Positions 11,165-22,400 of a DNA stretch of 64,000 bases are shown here, one piece after another. A model generated the notes under the pieces. It did not search any database, was not told where the DNA came from, and saw only the letters and a program-made list of their open reading frames with translations. Source of the stretch: Perognathus longimembris pacificus. Taxonomy: Eukaryota; Chordata; Mammalia; Rodentia; Heteromyidae. Location of the stretch: the NCBI RefSeq assembly GCF_023159225.1, contig NC_063168.1:57577398-57641397 (forward strand), written 5' to 3'. How positions within the stretch are numbered: the first letter of the stretch is position 1; every line of letters begins with the position of its first letter. A program made the translations under genes and the position numbers.

Positions 11165-14100
11165 AAACCAACAAGAGCTTCTTTTGCTGCCCAGTTCTCT
11201 GTCACTTAGTGATCTTTCAATCCTATGAGACGTCATTAAGAAAAATCTCATCATGATCGTGGGGATTTGTTTCAAACATCAAAAAGTCTCAACCTCTCTA
11301 TGCGGTTATTTTATACAGCTGCTTAATTATGGCATTATCATTCATTTTATTCCCAAGAAAATATCCTTTGCTCTTATGTTTTTTTTTATTTTATTTAGCT
11401 TTTATTTTTGGATAAGTGGGGGCTAGAGCTACACCCCAGGAAAGGAGGCCTGCTTTATTTTACTTATTGACTTCTGTCTCTCTCTCATCTGAACATGTCC
11501 TAGAACAGGAAGGACTTGATTTTCTAAGGAGAGATGAAAATATCATCATTCACTCATAACAACCTTTGACTGGAGCTGCTCACGTTGCAACTCTGGGGCC
11601 ATATTCACCTTCTGCAGGTTTCACAGCTCTGGCTTCTCCCAGTAATTCATAGCAATCTGCCACACCGAATCTGATGCCATGTGTGGCACTTATTTTCTGC
11701 TAAGGCCACTGCACCTATTTTCATGGTCAGCTAACTATCCTCACGAGGTCATCCTTAGATTGGATTCTTACTGAGCAATTGACTACTCAATTATGCAAGC
11801 AAGTATTTATTGAGCAGTTCTTATTTGCCAGACACACGGAGCAGGTTGAGTCACCACCTGGCAAGGGCAGACTGTGAGATACAGTTTTACCCACAGGAAC
11901 TTGAGCAGGAAATAAGCTTGAGCAGAGAGACAACTGGACTTCAGTATGGTCACAGGGCTCAGCTGACTCCATGGGAAGTTCTGAGGCTGGGCTGGTCTTT
12001 CCATATTGAGGCAAGGAGTCCAGGCCTCCTATATGCTGCGGCTCCCAGGAAAGTGTGTAGCATGGACCAGAGAAAACATCTCTGTAGCTGAGGGAAATTT
12101 CTAGAGACAGTGTGAAGCTGAGGTCTGGTAGCTGGCAGCACTGGCGAAATATTATCCATTGCTTTGAGTGAAACACATAGGAACTTCATTTTTGGATGGG
12201 TAGAACTCAACAAGTATGGAAATGAAAATGTACGAGGTGTCATCTAGCAGGTAGCGCCCACAGAGCCCAAGGGCTTTATAGGCAAGGGTGGGTGGTCAGC
12301 ATTGGAGCATCACACTTGGGGGAATATTTGCCTTGGGTCTTGGAAAAGCCTGGCTTGAAGACTTGCTGTTTTCCTTGGTGGGTACAGCAGGGCTTCTTTT
12401 GCACGGATGGCCAGATCAGGATGACAGGCAAGGCATTGAGCCTGTCCCTATGGCCGAGACATGACATCTGGCCAAGTGCTACGGCTCTGTGTTAAGTTTG
12501 CTTGTTTTCTCTTCATCTCAAGAAGTTCCAGGAAATATTGCTGAAGAGGTCAGGGCCATCATTATCTCAGGCCTTGGTTCCTGTGGTTCTGGACACCCTG
12601 GGGTATCTAGAGGACAAGCTGCTGCTGCTTTGAGACTGAGATGGTTACTCAGCTCAGGGCAAGAAGTGCCCACTGGTTTCCTTGCAGTGAGTTGTATCTC
12701 TTCACTTCACTACAGATTTTTCTGGGATGAGGAGAATTGCCCCCTATGGCCAGGAAATCTGTGGAGGCATTTATCAAGCATATGAGGTAGGAATTCTGCA
12801 TACAAGTAGCTGCTCACATAGTGGTGTGACCAGATGCCTGTCCAACCATGGATCTTTCAACCTCTCTGCCAGATTGACAGGAGCCTCTCCTCCTTGCTAA
12901 CCAGGCTTTCTGTTAGGCTCAGACCTGAGTGCTCAGAGCCAGGGTGGCAGCATCTGAACCCATGGTGGCACATTTAGTCTCTTTGTTCTTCCAATCAGCT
13001 AATGCTCCATAGTAAGACTCTGCTCTGGGTATGCAGTAATGTGGAGGGTGGTGAGTGGAGTAGTTGTGTGTGTGTGTGTGTGCGCTCGTGTGTGCACACA
13101 TGCATGGGGGGGCTACCAAAGACAGGAAACCCAGTCAGGGGAGGAAGGGTGATGCATTCCTGGGATGGGGTGAGCAGGAAAGGAGGAGGAGACAGAAAAG
13201 GAGAGGGAATAGCTTGTGAGAAGGACACCCGGACTGGAGTCCATTTTCACTCATGTCATTGTGACACTCACAAGCTTGTGGTTCTTTCAGTGGTGAAGCA
13301 AACCCCACTCCCAACCTATGATGGGATTAGGAGGCAATGAAGGTTGCCTCTCCACAGTGAGCACTTGAAGTTTAGGAAACGCTATGGTAAAACCACTGGT
13401 TGGGAAGAAGGAGACTTGTCCTCATGAAACAGTGTGAGCCAGACACTTTTTATGAAGATAAATATTTCCCTTTGGGGTCATATATTCACTATTTTGGGGG
13501 ATCAGCTTTCATCACCTCTCTCATTCCTATGTGGTCTCCATTAGAGCCAGGATGTCATATCAACCACTACTCAAACCCACCCCAGTGAGTCATCCAGATT
13601 TTCAAAAGCTTCTGTCAGCAATAGATCAAGGAGGCCGTGAGCTCAGGCAGGAACTCCATTTACTTGGGCAAAAGTGGGCCTTAAGTAGTCTAGGACCACA
13701 GATCTAATGATCATAAGCACCTTTCAGATATTAACCCTGAGGCATGGCTCTTTCCAGACCTCCTCACCCATCTCCTATCTGACTCTCCTCTTCCTCTGTG
13801 TCTTTCCTTCTTTGCTGTAGACAGGATTCTCACCTCTTGCCTGACACCTGCCTCTTCTAGCATCTTCCAACAGAAAAATGTACCTGTGTAGAGTGTTGAT
13901 GTCAGTGGTGAGCTCCTCTACCTGTTATCTCCTGTGTTCTCACAATAGCTCCAAAACACAAAAGTGACCTCAATTTCCCTCATAGTTATAGGGAATGAAT
14001 ATATGAAGGCACAGAGCCACCACATGATTTGTCTCAATGCTGTAACTCAGGTCACCTGCTATCCCAGTGCCTACTCCTTTGTGTATACTTTTGTGCTTAT

Positions 14101-16520
14101 GTGACAAGCTGTCCCCAGGCCATGGCTGCCACCCTGATGTGTCAGTGATACTGTCTGGGGCCCCTCTACATGAGGAATGTAGATAGAATTGCTACTTCTA
14201 ACATGTTCTCATTTTATACCCTTGAGGGTCCTAAGTATACTCATTGTTCTTGTGGATTCTTAGAAAGTGATTATTGCTTTGAAATTTCCCAGCATCATCT
14301 TCTCTTTCTGAAAAGAGAAACATGCTTTTTCCACCCAGCATCATTTCAGTGTAACCCCTCTACCTGACCCAGTCCCCAACCCTCCACAATCTAGTAATCC
14401 TTTCTGTGGACCCAGGGTCCCACTGTGTATTTTAACAATACTGTCCCCCTGGGCAAGCACAAATGGTAGATAGTCATTTCTAGTGCTATGTACAGTCTCC
14501 TATAAGTGTGTCTGATAGGCCAGAACTCAAATCACATCCTGTACCTGGCTGCAAGGATGTTTGGGAATTGTAGTTTTATGTACTCCAACCTATATACCTG
14601 TCCCTTGGTAGTTAGTTGTAGGCAGACAAATGCTCATATCCTACTGCCTAGATTCCTACAGAGTGAGAAAAAGCCTATCAGTGTTTGACACTGTAAATGT
14701 AATTTTCTCTAGCACAAAAAGTGATGATGAAGAGTCAGGTTCTGGGACATGGCAGAATATGGCTCAGGTACTGGAAGACCTTACATGAACCATCCATCCC
14801 TTCAGCTTCAGGTGGCATTAATGCTTAAGGAGGCAGGGTCTTGGTGTATCCTGTGTTCTAAGGAATTGCTTACCAGGTCTCCTGCTCATGATGGTACAGG
14901 TTATGATTGGAAATTAACAGCCCATGACCATCAATGGCTTAAAATTAAAATGACTAGAGCTTGTATCATATTCATGCCACCAGTTTCTGTTAGAGAGATA
15001 GAGAACTCAAGTTGACCCAGGCCACATCTTCACTTTTGCTCCCATGGACATTACTGGTGAGGCAGGAAAACCAAAACAGAGCAAGAGGCATTCTTGCTTC
15101 CATAAGACAAGGAACATTGGCTTACATCCTGTCTCACTGGTCAAAGCAAGTCACACAGCCCATATAACTTGAAATGTGGAGAGGTACTACATTCCCCCTG
15201 GGTGGCAGAGGACTGAAAAGCCAGAACTTGATGAACAGCCCTAGTTAGGAGGACCATAGCTCTCCACCAAAGGGTAGGTCCTGCTCCCTCATTGTTGGGA
15301 TAGCTGACATTCTTCTATCACTATTTCTATTTTTTCTCTGGGCACTGAAATTTTCAACTTTGAAGATGCTGATAAAAAATTTCACTTGAAAATGGTCGGT
15401 AAAAAACTAGCAAAGTTCCCAAAGGCAAAATTCTAAGCATTCTTTTCCTTAAATATATCAGTGGTTCTTGGTTGGCCATGACTTGGTAGGTTAGGAATGC
15501 TGTATTTAGTTTTGTATAATTTTCCCCCTATCTTCCTTCAATGATGGAGGAAAGAAGTTGTGTCCAACAAGTTGTCCCTTGAAAATTCTTGTGTTTCAGT
15601 TCTAGCTTCCTCTGTTCATCATCCCTCTAGTTTGAAGCCATTTGTCACTCTCATGAGTGCCCGTGTTGCCTGTGCCCTTTCTTGCCACATCTTTCCTTGT
15701 ATTATCCATCTTTGTGTAAATACCTCATCTTCCCACTAGCATTTGAGCTCTCTGATCTTGTAGGAGGTTGATTTGATGCATCTAATACTGTCCATAGCAC
15801 ACAAGTAGATTTTTATTAAATGTTCTTGGGTGACTTAAGGAATGAATATCTGCTTTTTCCCTAAGAGTCTTTTCTATGTGTACTTAGTGTCATTTGACTG
15901 ACACTAAGGATAGTTCTGCTGAGCTAACTTATAGTTGAAGGCTTTTGGAACAGAGGAAACCAAACAGGTAGGGGATGACTCAAGGTAACCCCTCACGACG
16001 TGGCAAACAAAGGCCCATGTCCTGTTAGACCACGCAGTGCCACATACCCATATACCTTACTGTTCTTTGATTATAATTTAACTCTGTGAAAGGGCAGGCT
16101 TGCCTGAGTTAGTAGTGTGGAGAGTTCTGCTTCATTAATCAATTTCCTGGTCCAGGTTGATAGCATGGGCACAAGAGGAACAGAATGAGGTTCGTGTCTA
16201 TGGGACAGCTGTGACACGGCTCCACATTTCCAGGCTGAGATCTCCCCAGCTCTCAGAGCCAGGAAGGGCTCACTAGGTCAAGGCAGCTGGAGCTAGAGGG
16301 CAGTGCTCTAGCGGGGACCCATATTTCTCTATCTCACTAGAGTCTCAACCATCAGCCTCTCTTTCCAGGGAGAGGGAAACAGAATAAACATGGAATCCCA
16401 TTGTGCCACAGATCCTTCCTGGAGTCTTAAAGATGGAGGGGGAGGGAAAGGGAAATGTTTAAGATCATTTATGTGGTGTGTCCAAGGAAGAGCTGGGAAG
16501 AGGAACTCACATTCCTCCTC
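11165..16520. other. Intergenic; (GT)n at 13065-13103, MIR-like near 13.9 kb, otherwise nothing recognised
   Basis: A GT-rich tract at 13065-13103 and a possible MIR relic at about 13890-14045 are visible. No exon signal is convincing. The open frames here are short and lack any family resemblance. Confidence 0.5.
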
Positions 16521-16523
16521 CTC

Positions 16524-16865
16524 CTTTTTGTCAGTACTGGTGTTTGAACTCATGAGCTTTGTGCCTACTGAACAGGAACTCTACCACTGTTTGAGCCATT
16601 TCACCAGCCCTTGTTCTGTGTTGGTTACTGCCACAATATGGTCTTACTTTATACCTGGACTGTGATTGTCCTATTTGTGCTTCTCTTTGTTGCTGGGATG
16701 ACAGGTGTGTACCACGGCACCCAGTGTTTGTGCCTCCCACTGTAGCTTGGTTGATAGGGACATGCCACTATACCCAGACATAGGTTATGATGGAGTCCCA
16801 TGCCTGGGTTCATCTTAAACTGCAATCCTCTGATCCCACTTCTCATCTTCACCTTCCTCTGCTAT
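16524..16865 (-). mobile_element. Old tRNA-/7SL-derived SINE remnant
   Basis: Reverse sequence with CTACCACTGTTTGAGCCATT (tRNA-like A-box region) and, later, GCTGGGATGACAGGTGTGTA, a B1-type signature. Strongly diverged. Confidence 0.45.
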
Positions 16866-17229
16866 TTCCTATTTTATAGGAAAATTGTTACTTCTGCTGA
16901 GGTGGGCACTTTGGGGCTTTGTTCAGAGAAAAGGTAATGACCTTTTTACCTTGGCCTTCCTTCATTTCACATGAAAGAGAAATGTATTTGTAGAAGGAAA
17001 CCTAGAGGTTTAGAGACCGTTTCCACCCTAGAGGGGCTGGGAGTGGAGACCCCATTAGTTTGGATTAGGCAGGTCACCAAACAAGGAAGAAACCTAGGGC
17101 CAAGGCACCACTGTAAATGCTGGCCTTTGAATAACCACAGTGAGCATTTCCTTCCAAAGCCATCACCTGACATTCCCAAGGAAGAGCCCAGCCCATGGAA
17201 TGATAACACTGTAACCAAATGGGTATACC
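16866..17229. other. Downstream of EHD3, nothing recognised
   Basis: Unique-looking sequence just beyond the inferred EHD3 3' end. Confidence 0.5.
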
Positions 17230-17244
17230 AAAGGATAAATGTGC

Positions 17245-17250
17245 TTTATT
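17245..17250 (-). promoter_or_regulatory. Candidate EHD3 polyadenylation signal AATAAA
   Basis: TTTATT on the plus strand reads AATAAA on the minus strand, about 1.62 kb after the stop. It is the first canonical hexamer I found. Cleavage would be expected about 10-30 nt further, near 17215-17235. Confidence 0.5.
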
Positions 17251-18778
17251 ACCATGGATACTAATGACAAACGCACTGCAGTAGTAAGCACATCATAGAT
17301 ACATAGAATATTTTCTATATAATCTGAACATAGATATAAAATAAGTTATATTTGTCTTGTTTTCCATCATGGTAGGTGCATAGCAGACAAAGTCACTCTA
17401 TCAGTGGTCACGAAGCAAGCCAGGGGAAAGGCCACGAAGGAGGGTATAGGGCACTGAGTATGATGGGGATTTCACCGAGGACACAGCAGAGTCCCCAAGA
17501 CCCTAGAGGGACTAAGAACCCAAACCTCTCAAGTTAGTCTTCTGAGAATGATCACAGGTCCTATTTGATGAAAGCCAGTTGCTGTGTTTGAGCTTGGTTG
17601 GTTCAAGCTAATGAGTGGGAGGCTGACAAGGGATTGGCACAAACAGCACCCAGCAGGCTAGCCCACTCTCCTGCTGGCACACTGGACTCCTGTGATGTTG
17701 ACAACATGAGCTGCAGAGCCAGAAGGCACAGTTTGCTTCTTAGAGGTGACAGATGGGCAAACTGATGGCCCACCAAATGTTAGTAGGCCCTTCCTTATCC
17801 TTCGCCTGCATGCTCTGAGAAGGGGCCTGTGTGCTCAGCTTGTTCTCTGTGGCTCATCAATGGGAAGCAATGCTGGGGTCCGGCTCACATCACAGTATGG
17901 AGGAAGTCTGCAGGTACCAGGGCCTGGCTTCCAATGCTCTCTTGTGCATTCTGTGTGCATTTGGAAGACCACCCCAACTCTTCTGCATCTCAGGTTCCTC
18001 ATATGCTAGAAGATGGGTGGGCAAAGCCTGGAGCTTTTTTGAAGGCTAATGTCTGTAAAGTACCTAATACAGCTCCTGGCAGACAGGAGGGGCTGGGTAC
18101 ATGTGAGTCAAGTATAACCCTCCAAACATCACAGCCCAGGAGGAAAGAACATGAACCTGACAAAATGCATAGACTGGAAATCACCAAGTTTCCAGAAGGC
18201 CACAGTGTGGCTTCCTTGCTTTTTCCAGTCAAGTTTTTCTCTTCTCTTTCCCCTCTGGGATTCTTTAAAACGAAATGCAGGCAGAGTTCAAAGCCAGGCA
18301 TACTGAGGAAGACACAGCCTTAGGTTTGGAAAGAACACAGAACACTGCCAATGGCTCCTCAGGTCTGGGACACAGTGCCCTGGAAGATGCTCCTCAGCTC
18401 ATGCCTCCTCCCTATAGCTGCCCTTCCCTCATATTGACCAGCCCCTGAGTAGATTTCTTATTAGGAAGCCCAAGAGGGAAAAATAAAAGCACAGTAAAGA
18501 AAGTACATTGCCTATGAAATGAAAAGCCCATGTGCTCCGAGCTCAGGTGTGGAGGTACTGGGGGAATGGGTGGATCACTTATCAGCCAGTGAATGGCCTC
18601 AGGTCTCTGGGGAGTAGGAGACAGACAGAACAGGATGGGAAGACATGAGCTGACAGCTTGGGATCTGGGGGTACTGCTGTTGTCCCACCAATCCTGAGCA
18701 CTCAGAGAGTTGTCCAAACTAAGTACAGCCTGGAAATATGGAGGTCACCATCCATCCTCAGCTACCGTGCAACTGTTA

Positions 18779-18780
<2 letters not shown>

Positions 18781-18827
<47 letters not shown>
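18781..18827. repeat. (GT)n microsatellite in the EHD3 3' UTR
   Basis: About 23 uninterrupted GT units, 46 nt downstream of the stop codon in the mRNA direction, so a (CA)n run in the transcript. Confidence 0.95.
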
Positions 18828-18828
<1 letters not shown>

Positions 18829-18873
18829 ACCATGCCAGTCTCCTCCTCTAACACTGCCTGTCTGCAAGCCCTG

Positions 18874-19401
18874 TCACTCAGCCACTTTCCTCTTGGATGG
18901 AGGCAGGAGGTGGGCGGGCAACTCGTTGGGCAGTTCATGCCCCTCCAGCTTGACCTTGATGAGGTGGTTGGCCAGGGCGAATTCTTCATCATCCAACATA
19001 CCATCCTTGTCGATGTCGGCCAGCTTCCAGATCTTGCCCAGAACACTGTTGGGCAGTTTAGAGCGCACCATCTCCTTCTTGGCATTAGCGCCTGTGATCT
19101 TGCCATCCACCGGGGACAGGGTGTAGAAGATCTCGTCATACATGGGCTTGTCCCGGGCTACCACCCATTCAGCGTCGTCGATGCCCTCACCAGCCCCCTC
19201 TCCATAGCCATGCCCAAAAGGGCCGTGCAAGGTGCCCTCGAATGCTCCACCCTTCACCATCTGGACTGGCCGCTGGGTCTCCTCCTGGCGCACCAGCACC
19301 ATGAGTTGGGCGATGTCATGAGCCAGCATGTCATCTACCACCTCTAGTAGTTTGCTCTTCAGTGGCTGAAATTTGCTAAAGTCCTGGGCTTGAAGCTGGT
19401 C
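18874..19401 (-). CDS. EHD3: EHD3 coding exon 6 (residues 361-535 and stop)
   Basis: 528 nt including TGA at 18876-18874, with acceptor CTTTCCAG at 19402-19409. It encodes the end of the helical domain, the GPF-containing linker (420-422), and the whole EH domain. W485 is the NPF-pocket tryptophan, and the EF loop runs D489-E500 with acidic residues at D489, D491, D493 and E500. The protein ends KRKVAE. A long open frame on the opposite strand across this exon is a shadow. Confidence 0.97.
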   Translation of the reverse strand, partial: DQLQAQDFSKFQPLKSKLLEVVDDMLAHDIAQLMVLVRQEETQRPVQMVKGGAFEGTLHGPFGHGYGEGAGEGIDDAEWVVARDKPMYDEIFYTLSPVDGKITGANAKKEMVRSKLPNSVLGKIWKLADIDKDGMLDDEEFALANHLIKVKLEGHELPNELPAHLLPPSKRKVAE

Positions 19402-22400
19402 CTGGAAAGAGAGAGACAAGAAGGTAGGAAGAGAATACATGGAGGGAGAGCTTCTGTTAATGCTGGATCCTAGAAATGATCACAGATCAGCTCCTTCCCA
19501 GTTGAAGGAGTATGACCTAGAGGCTAAGTTGATCTACATTCACAAGACCTTCAAAGATATGGGAGGGGAGGAAGACAGAGTTTTTCAGACAAGAACAGAA
19601 CAGGTACAGGGATTGGGGAAGAAAGAATTTTAATAACTATTGGTTTCATCTATTTATTTAGATTCCTTTTAATGTTATTCCAGAGAGCAGTTTGGCTATT
19701 GAGTGGTGCCTAATTAATTAGGCTAGGCCCCTCTGAGGCTGAGTCCTGTGGGTCTCTGTAGCCTTGAAAAACATAGAACTTGTTTTTTTTTTTGCTACCT
19801 GCTTTCCTTGTTTACCTCCTTATTCCCCCACCCCATTCTCTCTGAGGTAGGGAAGTTATATTCTACCCACAGTTTGTGAAGAAAAAAATCATGACAACTA
19901 AAACTAAATCCTAATAAAAGCTAACAGTCAATTCCAAATCTGTGGTTCATCAGTAATGTTCATTCATTGGCAATGCTTAGAGAGTTTTCCAAAGATCGAC
20001 CCTCTGCCCCTCCACCCTGGGGTGGGGGTGGGGGAAAGGATGATATACCCGGCATAGGCAGGCTTGTGGATTGCCTTCAAATGGCCACTCAATACATACC
20101 ATGAGCGATGCCCTACTTTGCCTGTCTTTGAGATTTTAGAACATTAAATCTTTCTTTGGGCTCTTTTTTTTTTTTTTTTTTTTGCCAGTCCTCGGGCTTG
20201 GCCTCAGGGCCTGAGCACTGTCCCTGGCTCCTTTGTTTTGCCACAGCGCCACTTCTGGCCTTTTCCATATATGTGGTGCTGAGGAATCGAACCCAGGGCT
20301 TCGTGTATACAAGGCAAGCACTCTTGCCACTAGGCCATATTCCTAGCCCCTCTTTGTGCTCTTAAAGAGTGACAGGGAAGAGCTGTCGTTGCTAAACTGG
20401 TCTGGCCATAGCAGTCTCAGCATTGTGGGAAGAGGCCAATGCACAAGGACAAGCACATTAAGTTCACTGCAGAAATAAATCAGAAGACATGTATAGCTAC
20501 ATTTCAAGGGCAAGCATTTTAGCTGGATACTTCTCGCCTCCCTTTTAGGGCTGGGTCAGGGACATAGCTGACAATGAACCTTAGAGTAAACCCTCCTAGA
20601 TCTCTCCCACTGTAATGTCTCCTGTTTCTCAGTCTGTTCACCTCTGGTGAGCTTCCACATGAGGGTCTTAGTGTCTTCTGGCGAGGTGGGGGTGGAGGGA
20701 CATTGGGCAACTCTCCATTCCCATAGAACTGCTGTTACTTAACTGATACTTAACAACAGAACAGATGATGAGACTGGTAAATAAAGAAGGGGACCTCACA
20801 TAATTTTTTTTTTTTTTTTTTTTGCCAGTCCTGGGCCTTGGACTCAGGGCCTGAGCACTGTCCCTGGCTTCTTCCCGCTCAAGGCTAGCACTCTGCCACT
20901 TGAGCCACAGCGCCGCTTCTGGCCGTTTTCTGTATATGTGGTGCTGGGGAATCGAACCTAGGGCCTCGTGTATCCGAGGCAGGTACTCTTGCCACTAGGC
21001 TATATCCCCAGCCCCTCACATAAATTTTTTTAAAAAAGGATTTCCCACATTAAAATAGGGGTCCCTTTCAAATGCTACCTTCCCAAATGATTGCTTACAG
21101 ACAGATGAATTCCCAACAGAATAGGTAATGGAGCTGAAACGTTCTGAGCCATGACAGTGCCACTTTACAAAGCCACTTTACAATGAAGCCATCTGAAATA
21201 CTTGCCAGGGTCATGAATGAATGGGTCCATGGAAGAATGCATGCTGGGAATGTCTTTTTCTTTTTACCAGATAGGAAACTAGACTCCAATGATGTTCTAG
21301 AATCCTAAACTGGGAAACTGTTCCCACGCTAAAGATAAAAATAAGAGCAACAATAACAATGAATGCAAATACTCCTACAGCTCTTATTTTGCTTTCGAAT
21401 TCCCGATTTAAAACTGCTTTATTTTTGAAAAAGTATAGAATTTCAAGAAGTTTCCAGAATCATTCAGTCCGTTGGGCTCACCAGCCAGGCTTGCCATTGT
21501 GTAACAGCTCTATGCCCCATGTAGACTGGACACCAAACTCCCAGGATTTATATACAAGGCATTTTTTTTTCCAGTCCTGGGGCGTAAACTCTGGGCCTGG
21601 GCTCTGTCCCTGAGCTTCTTTTTAGCTCAAAGCTAGCACTCTACCACTTGAGCCACAGCACCACTTCTGGCTTTTTCTGAGATCTCAGCCTCCTGAGTAG
21701 CTAGGATTATAGGCGTGAGCCACCAGTGCCTGGCTACAAGGCACTCCTGTGGTCCCTGCTTCCAGAGGAAGAGATGGAGGCTCAGAGAGGATCCAGTTAG
21801 TGTGGCATTGTGGCTTCTTGCTTGGCCCTTGGGGACAGTTCCTGGCCTTTCTACTTGTAATATATATAAATGCTACAGCTGGGAAAACACTGAACCCTTG
21901 GTTTTCTCTTCTATTAAGGGCAGATTAAAATGCCTTTCTGGGAGGACTACCTTGGGGAAAAACATGGTAGATAGCAACTGATGGCTTCTGGCCCAGGAGA
22001 GGGACCTACAGCGTGTGCCTTCAAGGTACCAGCCCCCTGCCTGTCTGTGAAGTATGTCCTCATCTGCTCCTAAGGGAGGGCTCAGAGATAAACTGAGGCA
22101 CTCAGGGACCTGGAGAAGCTTGGTCAGGTGACTTGTCCCATGACACAGGTAAGGGTGAGGATGTCAAGTCTGTGGGGACTTTAACAGTTGAAGACCTTAA
22201 ATTTGAAATGTCAGCCCCTCAAACACTTATACACATGCACCCCTTGGACACACTGGCTCTGTATGTGTCCTTAGGCTCAGATATGATTGAACAGTGACGG
22301 TCCAGCAGGAAGGATAGGTTTGGAGTCACCTCCTTGCCTTCTAATTCTAGACTGTTTCCTCCCCCTCCCCCTCCCGCTTCCCCCCATTCTCTCGTTGCCA

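Larger units (their letters stand above)
17230..18873 (-). other. EHD3: EHD3 3' UTR (inferred extent)
   Basis: The region runs from the stop codon to just past the first AATAAA downstream on the minus strand (17250-17245). No earlier canonical hexamer was found by eye. It includes a (GT/CA)n tract at 18781-18827, only 46 nt after the stop, which would be a CA repeat in the mRNA. The extent is inference; a more distal poly(A) site is possible. Confidence 0.55.

Noticed and set aside
1..17229. XDH exons expected by human synteny
   Set aside because: No molybdopterin- or FAD-domain sequence was recognised in any frame. In human the gap is tens of kilobases, so the gene probably lies outside the window.
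18658..19347. 229-codon plus-strand open frame
   Set aside because: It lies antisense to EHD3 exon 6 and runs through the GT microsatellite. It is a shadow of the conserved coding strand.
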